Below are positions 1-7,851 of a stretch of DNA of 54,670 nucleotides, in pieces (position 1 is the stretch's first letter; each line of letters begins with the position of its first letter). Position numbers and translations under genes: made by a program. This DNA is from Gammaproteobacteria bacterium (GTDB taxonomy: Bacteria > Pseudomonadota > Gammaproteobacteria > Xanthomonadales > SZUA-36), in NCBI GenBank assembly GCA_024277815.1, contig JAJRUM010000046.1, positions 1-54,670 of the forward strand. Reading direction: 5' to 3'. The notes below the pieces were generated by a model. The model was not told the origin of the DNA. It made no database searches and was given only the letters and a program-made list of their open reading frames with translations.

Positions 1-77
1 CAGGTTTCAGCAGCAACCCTCACACCGCTGTCTTCACATAACCGGGAGACTGCTTCGGCAACGCTGATCATGCTCAT
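1..77 (-). CDS. moeA: Molybdopterin molybdotransferase MoeA, N-terminal fragment (cut by window edge)
   Basis: Only about 25 codons are present, reading from an ATG at 77-75 and running off the left edge. The start, MSMISVAEAVSRL, resembles the MISVxEA opening of MoeA, which inserts molybdenum into adenylylated molybdopterin. The ATG overlaps the TGA of moaB by four bases (ATGA), indicating translational coupling, and the upstream genes moaB and mobA belong to the same pathway. The assignment rests on this short N-terminus plus context, so it is probable rather than certain. Confidence 0.6.
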   Translation of the reverse strand, partial: MSMISVAEAVSRLCEDSGVRVAAET

Positions 78-598
78 CTCAGGTGTGCACCTGAGCGCGT
101 CTGGGCAGCGAAATTACATGGCCTGTGGCGGCTGTCGAGCTGCTCGCCGAGGATGGCATTCCAGCCAGTGCGGCAGGCACCCGTTGAGCCCGGAAGGCAA
201 AAAATCAATGTCTGGTTTGCCAATCCGCCAAGGGCTCTGGACTGCAGTGTTGAGCTGCCGATATCCTGATAGGAAACTTGTCGGAAAAGCTCGCCAAAAC
301 CTTCAATAGTACGATCAAATAACGGGCTAAGTGCCTCGGGTGTAGAGTCCCTGTCGGTCAGTCCGGTACCACCCGTAGTAAGAATAATGTCAACACCCTG
401 ATCGGCGATCCAGGCGGAAACAATTGCACGGCTGATGTAAATATCATCCGCGCACAAATCACGGGCGGCCAGCCGGTGACCTGCAGCCAGCAGCAAATCA
501 ACCAATGCCTGGCCTGAGGTGTCCGTTTCACTGTTACGCGTGTCCGACAGCGTCAATACGGCAATATTCAATGGGACAAAATCAGCTTGCTGGTGCAT
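74..598 (-). CDS. moaB: Molybdenum cofactor biosynthesis protein MoaB
   Basis: 174 residues, the usual length for MoaB/MogA-type proteins, which bind molybdopterin and in many bacteria adenylylate it before molybdenum insertion. The fold's signature is visible: NIAVLTLSDTR near residue 11, then the TTGGTGLTDRDSTPEA loop near residue 94, and PGSTGACRTGW near residue 137. It lies between mobA and moeA on the same strand and overlaps moeA by four bases, so it is part of a cofactor operon that follows the formate dehydrogenase genes and presumably supplies that enzyme. MogA is the alternative name for close relatives; the length and MoaB-like motifs favour MoaB. Confidence 0.9.
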   Translation of the reverse strand: MHQQADFVPLNIAVLTLSDTRNSETDTSGQALVDLLLAAGHRLAARDLCADDIYISRAIVSAWIADQGVDIILTTGGTGLTDRDSTPEALSPLFDRTIEGFGELFRQVSYQDIGSSTLQSRALGGLANQTLIFCLPGSTGACRTGWNAILGEQLDSRHRPCNFAAQTRSGAHLR

Positions 599-626
599 GG
601 CGTTTACCTTTTAGTAAAAGTCTGAC

Positions 627-1244
627 TCAGGCAGGCAGTCGGTCAAACCAATGCGCTGCAATTTTCAGATCCTCGGGTGTATTGACATTATAAAATGGCG
701 GCGGCTCGGCTGATACCCACTCGACAACGATATGTGGCAATGAACGCAGCATATACTTCAGGCCGCCATCGCCACGGTTGACAACCGCATCATGTATTGC
801 CGGCAAATGGTGGTTTTGCCACAATGAAAATGTCGGCTGCAGATAATCCTGATAAGAAACGACCACAACGGACGCCGGATTGCCAGCAGCTGCCCTGACC
901 AGCTTCTCTACAAGATCCAGCGGAATAAAGGGTGCATCACATGGGCACAGTACAAGGCCGGCCTTCGTACCTGTTCGGGACAGGTATTGCAAAGCCGAGT
1001 ACAAGCCGGTCAACGGCCCCTGGTAACCTGGCGATACATCGGCAACCAGCGGCAGACCATAGGATTCGAGGTCGGTTTCCGGTCCCCCGGTGCTCAACAA
1101 CAATGAATCCAGCTGCGGCTGCAAGCGATGAATAACATGTGCCAGCAGGCTCTGACCACCCAATTCCAGCAAAGCCTTGCTGGTACCTCCCATACGGCTG
1201 GAACGACCACCGGCAAGAATTACCCCGGCGGGCTTAGCTGCCAT
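627..1244 (-). CDS. mobA: Molybdenum cofactor guanylyltransferase MobA
   Basis: 205 residues starting at MAAKPAGVILAGG. The open frame extends further upstream, but that extension lies inside fdsD and shows no family similarity, so the internal ATG at 1244 is preferred. MobA joins GMP from GTP to Mo-molybdopterin to give the guanine dinucleotide cofactor of bacterial formate dehydrogenases. The nucleotidyltransferase signature GVILAGGRSSRMGG sits at the N-terminus, CPCDAPF near residue 110 carries the metal-binding Asp, and NVNTPEDL near the C-terminus is the usual MobA ending. It overlaps the 3' end of fdsD by about 11 bases, consistent with one transcript for enzyme and cofactor maturation. 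Confidence 0.93.
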   Translation of the reverse strand: MAAKPAGVILAGGRSSRMGGTSKALLELGGQSLLAHVIHRLQPQLDSLLLSTGGPETDLESYGLPLVADVSPGYQGPLTGLYSALQYLSRTGTKAGLVLCPCDAPFIPLDLVEKLVRAAAGNPASVVVVSYQDYLQPTFSLWQNHHLPAIHDAVVNRGDGGLKYMLRSLPHIVVEWVSAEPPPFYNVNTPEDLKIAAHWFDRLPA

Positions 1245-1476
1245 CTTTGGCCTGCAATATTTCCAGTGCGCCACGCAGTTGCTGAGACAGGGCTTCACCA
1301 TCTCCAGCCACATAGTCGAGCAGCAGTTTGCGCATACGCGGAGCCCAGAAGTGCTGCAAATGATCTGCAATGCGCACCTCAGCATCAGCGTGCAAACCAA
1401 GATTTGCAGCGATATCATTCGCCATGGTGACCAGGTGCGCTATTTCAGTGTTTGACATGCTCTCAATCCCGCCCAT
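1234..1476 (-). CDS. fdsD: NAD-dependent formate dehydrogenase delta subunit FdsD
   Basis: 80 residues in the usual FdsD position after fdhD. The family pattern is recognisable: LVTMANDIAANL near the N-terminus, then HLQHFWAPRMRKLLLDYV, matching the conserved HLxxFWxPRMR block of small delta subunits of Fds-type formate dehydrogenases. The subunit's exact role is not settled; it has been linked to assembly or cofactor loading of the complex. A second start (MSNTEIAHLV, 1458) has a GAG-containing sequence just upstream and could be the true one, giving 74 residues. It starts seven bases after the fdhD stop and overlaps mobA. Confidence 0.85.
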   Translation of the reverse strand: MGGIESMSNTEIAHLVTMANDIAANLGLHADAEVRIADHLQHFWAPRMRKLLLDYVAGDGEALSQQLRGALEILQAKDGS

Positions 1477-1482
1477 GACCGG

Positions 1483-2283
1483 CTACTCAGCCTGGATGCG
1501 TCCCTCAAAGGTGTAAATATTGTGCCGTCCCGGCCGACCAAACCCAACCAGTGTTATACCGCTGCGATAAGCAAAATCTACCGCCAGCGTAGTGGCGGCA
1601 GACACGGCAACCAGCACTTCAATTCCAGCGGCAGCGGTCTTATACAGCATTTCATAGCTTGCCCGGCTGGAAATGACCACAAACCCGGTGCGCGCATCAA
1701 AGCCCGTTCTGGCAAGGTGGCCAATTAACTTGTCCAATGCATTGTGGCGCCCGACATCTTCGCGTAACACTTGTATCTCGCCGCCCAGGTTGCACCAGGC
1801 AGCACCATGTACAGCGCCTGTAGCAGCCTGCAGTGGCTGATGATCGTCAAGCGCGGCAATCGCTGTCTGTATTGCATCATGGCCGATTTCGACCTCGGTG
1901 GGTACAACGGCCGGTGAACGCATGGCCTGCTCAAGGGACTCTGCACCACACAAACCACAACCCGTACGCCCAACCAGGTTACGCCTTTGCCTGGCAAGCC
2001 GCGCGAAACATTCCGCACTGACCGTCATGGCCACCTCAAGCCCTTCTTCACGCGGCAATACCCTGATACCGGCGAGTTCAGAGAAACCTTCAATGATACC
2101 TTCGGTCAGGCTGAAGCCGATGGCAAAGTCCTCCAATTCAGACGGCGTGACCATCATGACCACATGCGACTGTTTGTTATAGCTGAGGGCAACCGGCACC
2201 TCCATGGCAAGTTGGTCGTCACGCGACACACACGCATGCTTATCCCATTTGATGACAGAAACCTGACGTGAAATAGCTACCAT
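1483..2283 (-). CDS. fdhD: Formate dehydrogenase accessory sulfurtransferase FdhD
   Basis: 266 residues, typical for FdhD. FdhD takes sulfur from a cysteine desulfurase and passes it to the molybdenum cofactor, which formate dehydrogenases need in sulfurated form. The GRTGCGLCGAESLEQ segment near residue 105 holds the CxxC pair that carries the persulfide. LREDVGRHNALDK near residue 175 is the second conserved FdhD block, and SSRASYEMLYK near residue 205 a third. It sits 26 bases after the fdsA stop in the standard fdsGBA-fdhD-fdsD order, so it probably matures the enzyme encoded beside it. Confidence 0.95.
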   Translation of the reverse strand: MVAISRQVSVIKWDKHACVSRDDQLAMEVPVALSYNKQSHVVMMVTPSELEDFAIGFSLTEGIIEGFSELAGIRVLPREEGLEVAMTVSAECFARLARQRRNLVGRTGCGLCGAESLEQAMRSPAVVPTEVEIGHDAIQTAIAALDDHQPLQAATGAVHGAAWCNLGGEIQVLREDVGRHNALDKLIGHLARTGFDARTGFVVISSRASYEMLYKTAAAGIEVLVAVSAATTLAVDFAYRSGITLVGFGRPGRHNIYTFEGRIQAE

Positions 2284-2308
2284 TGCATTACATCCTGCCA
2301 GCCACGCT

Positions 2309-3700
2309 TCAGGCGTCTGCCTGGCGGGCCCGGGCCAGTAACTCAGCTTGCTGGCGGCTAAACTCCCGTTGCTGCTTTTGCCACGCCGAGGGCTGCGTGA
2401 CCCGGTTTACCTGTACGGCTGTCACCTTGTATTCCGGGCAATTGGTGGCCCAGTCCGAATTGTCTGTGGTAACGACATTCGCACCGCTTATCGGAAAATG
2501 AAAAGTTGTGTAAACCACGCCGGGCTGCACCTTCTCCGTCACGACAGCGTGGAGTACCGTTTCCCCTGCCCGGCTGTTGATGCCCACCCAGTCACCACTG
2601 CTGATACCCCGGTCCTCAGCATCAACCGGGTGAATCTCCAGCAGGTCCTCATCGGCCCAGGCGGTATTCTCCGTACGCCGGGTCTGGGCGCCAACATTGT
2701 ATTGCGACAGAATTCTGCCAGTGGTCAACAACAGCGGAAACTTGCGTGTGGAACGCTCACGGGTGGGTATGAATGCAGTGATGGCAAAGTAACCCTTGCC
2801 ACGTACGAACGCATCCACGTGCATGGTAGGTGTACCGTCAGGTGCCTGCTCATTGCAGGGCCACTGGATACTGCCAAGCCGTTCCAGCTTTGCGTAGCTG
2901 ACACCGCTGAAAGTGGGGGTCAGACGGGCGATTTCGTCCATGATTTCGGACGGGTGTGAATAATTCATGGGATAGCCGAGTGCATTGGCCAGTTCCACCG
3001 TAATCTGCCAGTCTTCACGACCACTTTTTGACGGCATGACCTTGCGCACCATGGAAATGCGCCTTTCCGCATTGGTGAACGTGCCATTTTTCTCCAGGAA
3101 GGTCGAGCCCGGCAGGAAAACATGTGCAAAACGGGCGGTCTCATTCAGAAACAGATCCTGTACCACAATGCATTCCATCGCTTTCAATGCAGCTTCAACA
3201 TGCTGGGTGTTGGGATCGGACTGGGCGATATCCTCACCCTGGCAATACAGCCCTTTGAAATCTCCACAGACAGCAGCATCGAACATGTTTGGAATGCGCA
3301 AGCCGGGCTCCGCTTGCAAAGTCACCTGCCACTCCTGCTCAAAGATCTCACGCACGGCAGCATCGGAAACATGCCGGTAACCTGGCAGCTCATGCGGAAA
3401 GCAGCCCATATCACAGGAGCCCTGAACATTATTCTGCCCGCGCAGGGGATTGACGCCAACGCCCTCCCTGCCAAGATTACCGGTAGCCATCGCCAGGTTG
3501 GCGATACCCATGACCATGGTTGAGCCCTGGCTGTGCTCGGTCACGCCAAGGCCATAGTAAATCGCTGCGTTGCCAGCATTCGCATACAGCCTCGCAGCGG
3601 CCCGCATTTCCGTTGCGCTGACCCCGGTTACCTCCTGCAAAAGTTCAGGTGAGTTTTCTGTGCCACTGATAAAATCCCGCCAGGCCTGAAAAGACGGCAT
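2309..3700 (-). CDS. fdsA: Formate dehydrogenase alpha subunit FdsA, C-terminal part (downstream of in-frame TAG)
   Basis: This 463-codon frame continues exactly the same reading frame as the N-terminal part at 3710-5167; the two are separated only by TAG at 3712-3710 followed by three sense codons. It holds the rest of the molybdopterin oxidoreductase domain (GLGVTEHSQGST, PNTQHVEAAL, VFLPGSTFLEKNGTFTNAERR) and the C-terminal dinucleotide-binding domain (LLLTTGRILSQYN, NSRAGE, TFHFP). No ribosome-binding site is evident before the internal ATG at 3700, so independent translation is doubtful. The sequence shows no further decay. Either the gene has a recent nonsense mutation, the base is a sequence error, or the codon is read through. 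Confidence 0.85.
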   Translation of the reverse strand: MPSFQAWRDFISGTENSPELLQEVTGVSATEMRAAARLYANAGNAAIYYGLGVTEHSQGSTMVMGIANLAMATGNLGREGVGVNPLRGQNNVQGSCDMGCFPHELPGYRHVSDAAVREIFEQEWQVTLQAEPGLRIPNMFDAAVCGDFKGLYCQGEDIAQSDPNTQHVEAALKAMECIVVQDLFLNETARFAHVFLPGSTFLEKNGTFTNAERRISMVRKVMPSKSGREDWQITVELANALGYPMNYSHPSEIMDEIARLTPTFSGVSYAKLERLGSIQWPCNEQAPDGTPTMHVDAFVRGKGYFAITAFIPTRERSTRKFPLLLTTGRILSQYNVGAQTRRTENTAWADEDLLEIHPVDAEDRGISSGDWVGINSRAGETVLHAVVTEKVQPGVVYTTFHFPISGANVVTTDNSDWATNCPEYKVTAVQVNRVTQPSAWQKQQREFSRQQAELLARARQADA

Positions 3701-3709
3701 CTCAGCTCG

Positions 3710-5167
3710 CTAGCTGACATAGGCCTCATCCACCAGGCCTTCCGTCACAATCACGTGGGCCATGGCATTGATAAAGGCCACATTGCTGCCCGGCTTGAGT
3801 TGCAGGTGGTGCGCCGCTCGCACATGTGGACTCGCAACCAGTTCTGTCTGGCGCGGATCAACGACGATGATTTTTGCACCCTGGCGTAAACGCTGCTTCA
3901 GGCGTGACGCGAAAACGGGATGCGCGGCGGTCGGGTTAGCGCCAATCAGCATCACCACATCGGCTTTGGCCACCGACTCAAATGATTGGGTACCGGCCGA
4001 CTCACCAAGCGTAGTCTTCAACCCATAGCCGGTTGGCGAATGGCAAACGCGGGCACAATTATCAACATTGTTGTTGCCAAAACCTGCCCGCACCAGCTTT
4101 TGCACAAGGTAGGTTTCCTCGTTGCTGCAACGCGAGGAAGTAATAGCGCCGATACTGTCCCTGCCATAGCTTGCCTGTATCTCATGAAAGCGGCGTGCGG
4201 CATGTTCAATGGCTTCCTGCCAGCTTACCTGCTGCCAGGGCTCATCAATGCTGTCCCGGATCATGGGTTGGGTAATGCGGTCGCTGTGGTTGAAATAGCC
4301 GAAAGCGAAGCGTCCTTTGACACAGGCGTGCCCTTCATTGGCCTTGCCATCCTTGAAGGGTGTCATGCGCACAACCTCACCGCCACGGGTCTCAACATTG
4401 AAACTACAACCCACGCCACAGTAGGCACAGGTAGTAACCGTACTGGCATCCGGCAAACCGCTTGAAATAACGGATTTCTCCAGCAGGGCAGTTGTTGGGC
4501 AGACATTGACACAGGCACCACAGGACACACACTCGGAATCCATAAAGGATTCCATTTGCCCGGCTGCGATCTTCGAAGCAAAACCACGACCGTCGACAGT
4601 CAGCGCAAACGTGCCCTGGATATCTTCGCAAGCCCGTACGCACCGATAACAGACGATACACATGGAAGGGTCGAAGGTGAAATAAGGATTGCTCCGGTCC
4701 TGCGCCTCCTGTTGGTGATTCAGGCCCTGCAGGTCATAGCGACTGTGCGTCACGGACAGATCTTCGGCAACATTCTGTAACTCACAATCACCGTCGCTAG
4801 CGCAGCCTTCACACTCAAGGGGGTGGTCCGAAATATAGAGCTCCAGAACATTTTTACGCAGCTTTACCAACTCTTGCGACTGCGTTCGCACCACCATGCC
4901 TTCTTCCACCAGCGTCGTACATGAGGCAGGCGTCCCCTTTCTGCCTTCGATTTCCACCAGGCACATTCGGCAGGAGCCAAATGCCTCAAGGCTGTCCGTG
5001 GCACAGAGTTTCGGCACATTGATGCCAAGCATGGCTGCAGCGCGCAAAACCGAAGACCCTGCTTCGACTTGCACGGCCTGGCCATCGATGTTGATGCTGA
5101 CCTGTGAACTTGAATTGCGAGGCCGCGGTGTGCCCAGGTCGATGCGGGGTAGTTGAAGTTTCGGCAT
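3710..5167 (-). CDS. fdsA: Formate dehydrogenase alpha subunit FdsA, N-terminal part (ends at in-frame TAG)
   Basis: 485 residues forming the first half of the catalytic subunit that oxidises formate to CO2 at a molybdenum bis-MGD centre. In order: a 2Fe-2S ferredoxin domain (CATDSLEAFGSCRMC near 55-69), a His/Cys cluster segment (HPLECEGCASDGDC near 115-128), two 4Fe-4S motifs (CIVCYRCVRAC near 170; CVSCGACVNVCP near 213), a further cluster motif (CAYCGVGC near 247), and the active-site loop CARVCHSP with the catalytic Cys375-His376, so this is the Cys form rather than the selenocysteine form. Translation would stop at TAG before the second half of the cofactor-binding domain. Read through, the total is about 952 residues, normal for FdsA. 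Confidence 0.9.
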   Translation of the reverse strand: MPKLQLPRIDLGTPRPRNSSSQVSINIDGQAVQVEAGSSVLRAAAMLGINVPKLCATDSLEAFGSCRMCLVEIEGRKGTPASCTTLVEEGMVVRTQSQELVKLRKNVLELYISDHPLECEGCASDGDCELQNVAEDLSVTHSRYDLQGLNHQQEAQDRSNPYFTFDPSMCIVCYRCVRACEDIQGTFALTVDGRGFASKIAAGQMESFMDSECVSCGACVNVCPTTALLEKSVISSGLPDASTVTTCAYCGVGCSFNVETRGGEVVRMTPFKDGKANEGHACVKGRFAFGYFNHSDRITQPMIRDSIDEPWQQVSWQEAIEHAARRFHEIQASYGRDSIGAITSSRCSNEETYLVQKLVRAGFGNNNVDNCARVCHSPTGYGLKTTLGESAGTQSFESVAKADVVMLIGANPTAAHPVFASRLKQRLRQGAKIIVVDPRQTELVASPHVRAAHHLQLKPGSNVAFINAMAHVIVTEGLVDEAYVS

Positions 5168-5172
5168 TCGTC

Positions 5173-6723
5173 CTAGTCCTTTGCCGGTCGTTCAAAATGC
5201 GCTGGAAAATGCTCCACAGCACTGCGCACCGGCATCGGCGTCAAGCCGCCCATCGCGCACAGGGATCCGCTATCCATGGTTTCACAGAGATCTTCCAACA
5301 ACTCAAAACTTGCTTCGCGATCTATATTTTTTTCTATATTATCAATGATTTCCATGCCACAAACGGGTCCGATGCGACAAGGCGTACACTTGCCACAGGA
5401 TTCCAGCGCACAGAACTCAAATGCGAATCGGGCTTGTTCCTGCATATCTACACTGTCATCAAAAACCACAATACCGCCATGGCCCAGCATCGCTCCGATA
5501 CCGGCCAGAGCTTCATAGTCGAGTGGCGTGTCCCATTGCGACGCCGGCAAGTAAGCACCCAGGGGGCCGCCCACCTGGATCGCACCTATCGGCCTGCCAC
5601 TGGCAGTACCGCCACCAAACCCTTCAACCAGTTCCCGCAGGCTGGCACCAAAAGCTATTTCCACCAGGCCGCCACAGCGAATATTGCCTGCCAACTGCAC
5701 CGTCAAGGTTCCACGGGAACGGCCACTACCGAATTGCTGGTAATACTCCGGACCCCTGGCCAATACCGTTGTGACTGCCGCCAGGCTCAATACGTTATTC
5801 ACCACCGTGGGCTTACCAAACAAGCCTTCAATAGCAGGCAATGGTGGCTTGAAGCGGACCAATCCGCGCTTGCCTTCGAGGCTTTCGAGCAGGGATGTCT
5901 CTTCGCCACAGATATAGGCACCTGCACCCACCCTGACCTGAATATGAAAAGACTGTCCGCTGGCACCAATATCATCGCCCAGCAGACCCGCCTCACTGGC
6001 AGTAGCGATAGCCTTGTTCAACACCAACAACGCTTTGGGATACTCCGAACGAAGATAGATGTAGCCCTGCGTCGCACCGACAGCCAGACCACAAATTGTC
6101 ATACCTTCGAGCAACTGGAAAGGGTCCGCCTCCATCAACAGGCGATCTGCAAAAGTACCGGAGTCACCTTCATCGGCATTGCAGACTACATATTTCTGCG
6201 GGGCCTTTTCATCCAGCACGGTCTGCCACTTGATGCCAGTCGGGAATGCCGCCCCACCACGTCCGCGCAAGCCGGAATCTGTCACCGCTGCAACAATGTC
6301 CGCTGCTGACATCTCCAGGGCCTTTTGCAAGCCGGCATAGCCACCCTGGTCCTTGTAGGCTGTAAGACTCAGCGGGTCTGCAACACCTGCCCTGGCGAAA
6401 GTCAGCCGTTGCTGGCTGGCCAGCCACTCGATATCTGTCACCTTACCCAGGCATAAATCATGCTCACAGGAGCCTGGGAAACCGGCATCAAAAAGCCCTT
6501 CAACATCAGTTGCTGCAAGCGGGCCGAAAGCAACGCGAGCGCCATCGGTTTCAACTTCCAGCAACGGTTCCAACCAATATGCACCGCGCGACCCGGATCG
6601 GACGATCTCAACATCCAGTTTTCTCAACCGCGCTTGCACATCCACCTCATCTGCCACAGCATCGGCTCCCAGGGCGCAGGCCGTGGTATCAGAGGGTATG
6701 AATATCCGGCTCACATTGCTCAT
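5173..6723 (-). CDS. fdsB: NAD-dependent formate dehydrogenase beta subunit FdsB (NuoF-like)
   Basis: 516 residues. This flavoprotein subunit passes electrons from the iron-sulfur chain of FdsA to NAD+ on FMN and is homologous to NuoF of complex I. Visible are an N-terminal extension of about 120 residues, the FMN/NAD glycine-rich loop GLRGRGGAAFPTGIKW (about 151-166), GAGAYICGEETSLLESLEG (about 266-284), and the 4Fe-4S motif ESCGKCTPCRIG with its fourth Cys in GSLCAMGG near the C-terminus. Its ATG overlaps the fdsG stop by four bases (ATGA), and it ends five bases before the fdsA start, so the three catalytic subunits are tightly coupled. Confidence 0.95.
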   Translation of the reverse strand: MSNVSRIFIPSDTTACALGADAVADEVDVQARLRKLDVEIVRSGSRGAYWLEPLLEVETDGARVAFGPLAATDVEGLFDAGFPGSCEHDLCLGKVTDIEWLASQQRLTFARAGVADPLSLTAYKDQGGYAGLQKALEMSAADIVAAVTDSGLRGRGGAAFPTGIKWQTVLDEKAPQKYVVCNADEGDSGTFADRLLMEADPFQLLEGMTICGLAVGATQGYIYLRSEYPKALLVLNKAIATASEAGLLGDDIGASGQSFHIQVRVGAGAYICGEETSLLESLEGKRGLVRFKPPLPAIEGLFGKPTVVNNVLSLAAVTTVLARGPEYYQQFGSGRSRGTLTVQLAGNIRCGGLVEIAFGASLRELVEGFGGGTASGRPIGAIQVGGPLGAYLPASQWDTPLDYEALAGIGAMLGHGGIVVFDDSVDMQEQARFAFEFCALESCGKCTPCRIGPVCGMEIIDNIEKNIDREASFELLEDLCETMDSGSLCAMGGLTPMPVRSAVEHFPAHFERPAKD

Positions 6724-7187
6724 AAGTCTTCCAGTAACGTATCAAAACGTTCTGCATTGACACGTGCGTAGACTTTGTCGGCAATCCGCACTGAGGGTGA
6801 ACAGGCGCAGTTGCCCAGGCAGTAGACCGGTTCCAGTGAGAACCGGCCGTCCGCAGTGGTGCCGCCATAATCAATACCGAGCCGTGCTTTAACATGCTGT
6901 TCCAATACCCGTGAGCCCATAGCCTGACAGGCCTCGGCCCGGCATACCTGTATGCACGTCTGGCCGCGCGGCTGGTCATGGAAATCATGATAGAAACTGA
7001 TGACGCCGTGCACTTCCGCGCGCGAAAGGCCCATACCGCTGGCAATGGCAGCAACGGTATCTTTGGGGATGTGTCCGAGGCTTGCCTGCACCTCGTGCAA
7101 CAGGGGCAACAGCCCCCCGGCAATATGGGCAAACTTCTGTAGCGCCATCGATACGACATCCGCTGGGTTTGTAGCAGTGGAACTCAT
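6720..7187 (-). CDS. fdsG: NAD-dependent formate dehydrogenase gamma subunit FdsG (NuoE-like)
   Basis: 155 residues from the ATG at 7187, which has a GGAAGGGAAA ribosome-binding sequence just upstream; the longer open frame to 7319 lacks family similarity. NuoE-type thioredoxin-fold subunit carrying one 2Fe-2S cluster: the four ligands are in CIQVCRAEAC near residue 80 (C-x4-C) and CLGNCACSP near residue 125 (C-x3-C). The helical N-terminus (LLPLLHEVQASLGHIP) is also typical. First gene of the fds operon; its promoter must lie in 7188-7417, the region shared with the divergent ferredoxin gene. Confidence 0.93.
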   Translation of the reverse strand: MSSTATNPADVVSMALQKFAHIAGGLLPLLHEVQASLGHIPKDTVAAIASGMGLSRAEVHGVISFYHDFHDQPRGQTCIQVCRAEACQAMGSRVLEQHVKARLGIDYGGTTADGRFSLEPVYCLGNCACSPSVRIADKVYARVNAERFDTLLEDL

Positions 7188-7417
7188 GCAAATTTCCCTT
7201 CCGGTCCGGCCGGTAATATTAGCGCTTCCAGGCTGAAATAGACATTTTGCAGCGACGGCTCCCACTTCAGCACACAAACAAAATATAATCCAGCCGGAAA
7301 TAGGCCGGGGTCCCTGCATGGTTCAAAATCGTGAACCGGCAGACATGGCCAGGCACTTGAGGTACATTGTTGCAATTTGCCGTTGGCCAACCAGCAATCG
7401 GTAAATAATTCTACGCT

Positions 7418-7747
7418 ATGCGAGGAACAAACTTGATAAGCATTAATGTGAAAACACTCGATGGTAGTGTATTTAAAATTCAGGGTCGCCAAGGTGACAG
7501 CCTGATGGAAGTATTGCGTGAACATGAATGGGGAGTGCCCGCAATCTGCGGCGGGATTCTTGCGTGCGGTACCTGCCAGGTCTACCTTGACGAAGAGTGG
7601 TTGGGCAAATTCCCAGGCAAAGACCCTGAAGAGCAAGAGTTACTGGACGTGTTTGACTCCGTGAAAGGCAATTCCAGACTCAGCTGCCAGCTATCCCTGC
7701 AGGCCATACATGATGGCCTCAAGCTGACCATCGCACCGGATGAATGA
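7418..7747 (+). CDS. 2Fe-2S ferredoxin
   Basis: A 109-residue plant/adrenodoxin-fold ferredoxin. The cluster ligands are in CGGILACGTC (C-x5-C-x2-C, about residues 44-53) and SCQ about 35 residues later. It is transcribed away from fdsG. A ferredoxin next to a soluble formate dehydrogenase could be an electron partner, but that is inference; such ferredoxins also serve iron-sulfur assembly or monooxygenases. Start choice is open: the ATG at 7418 has no good ribosome-binding site, while a TTG at 7433 (LISINVKT) is preceded by GAGGA at ideal spacing. The shorter start would put the beta strand at the very N-terminus, as is usual for the family. Confidence 0.88.
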   Translation: MRGTNLISINVKTLDGSVFKIQGRQGDSLMEVLREHEWGVPAICGGILACGTCQVYLDEEWLGKFPGKDPEEQELLDVFDSVKGNSRLSCQLSLQAIHDGLKLTIAPDE

Positions 7748-7851
7748 GCAGAAAATATCTGCCATCTTGAACCACGACAGATTCGCCTGCTGGTGCGAAT
7801 GGTTCATTCAGTTGCAAGTTATCCCTGACATGAAGTATTGCGGCAACACAA

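Noticed and set aside
3710..3712. Pyrrolysine or selenocysteine recoding of the fdsA stop
   Set aside because: Selenocysteine uses TGA, and the catalytic residue is a normal Cys upstream. No pyl genes are visible, and TAG ends several other genes here, so recoding is the least likely explanation.
5104..6309. A 401-codon plus-strand ORF antisense to fdsB
   Set aside because: It is the shadow of fdsB, has no family similarity, and is rich in rare residues; fdsB itself has unmistakable flavin and cluster motifs.
7188..7417. Sigma-54 promoter between fdsG and the ferredoxin gene
   Set aside because: GGCAC and TTGCA words occur, but no pair has the required GG-N10-GC spacing.
7748..7851. Hairpins GCAGA/TCTGC and ATTCGC/GCGAAT as terminators of the ferredoxin gene
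   Set aside because: Stems are short and have no T run; they could be chance pairings.
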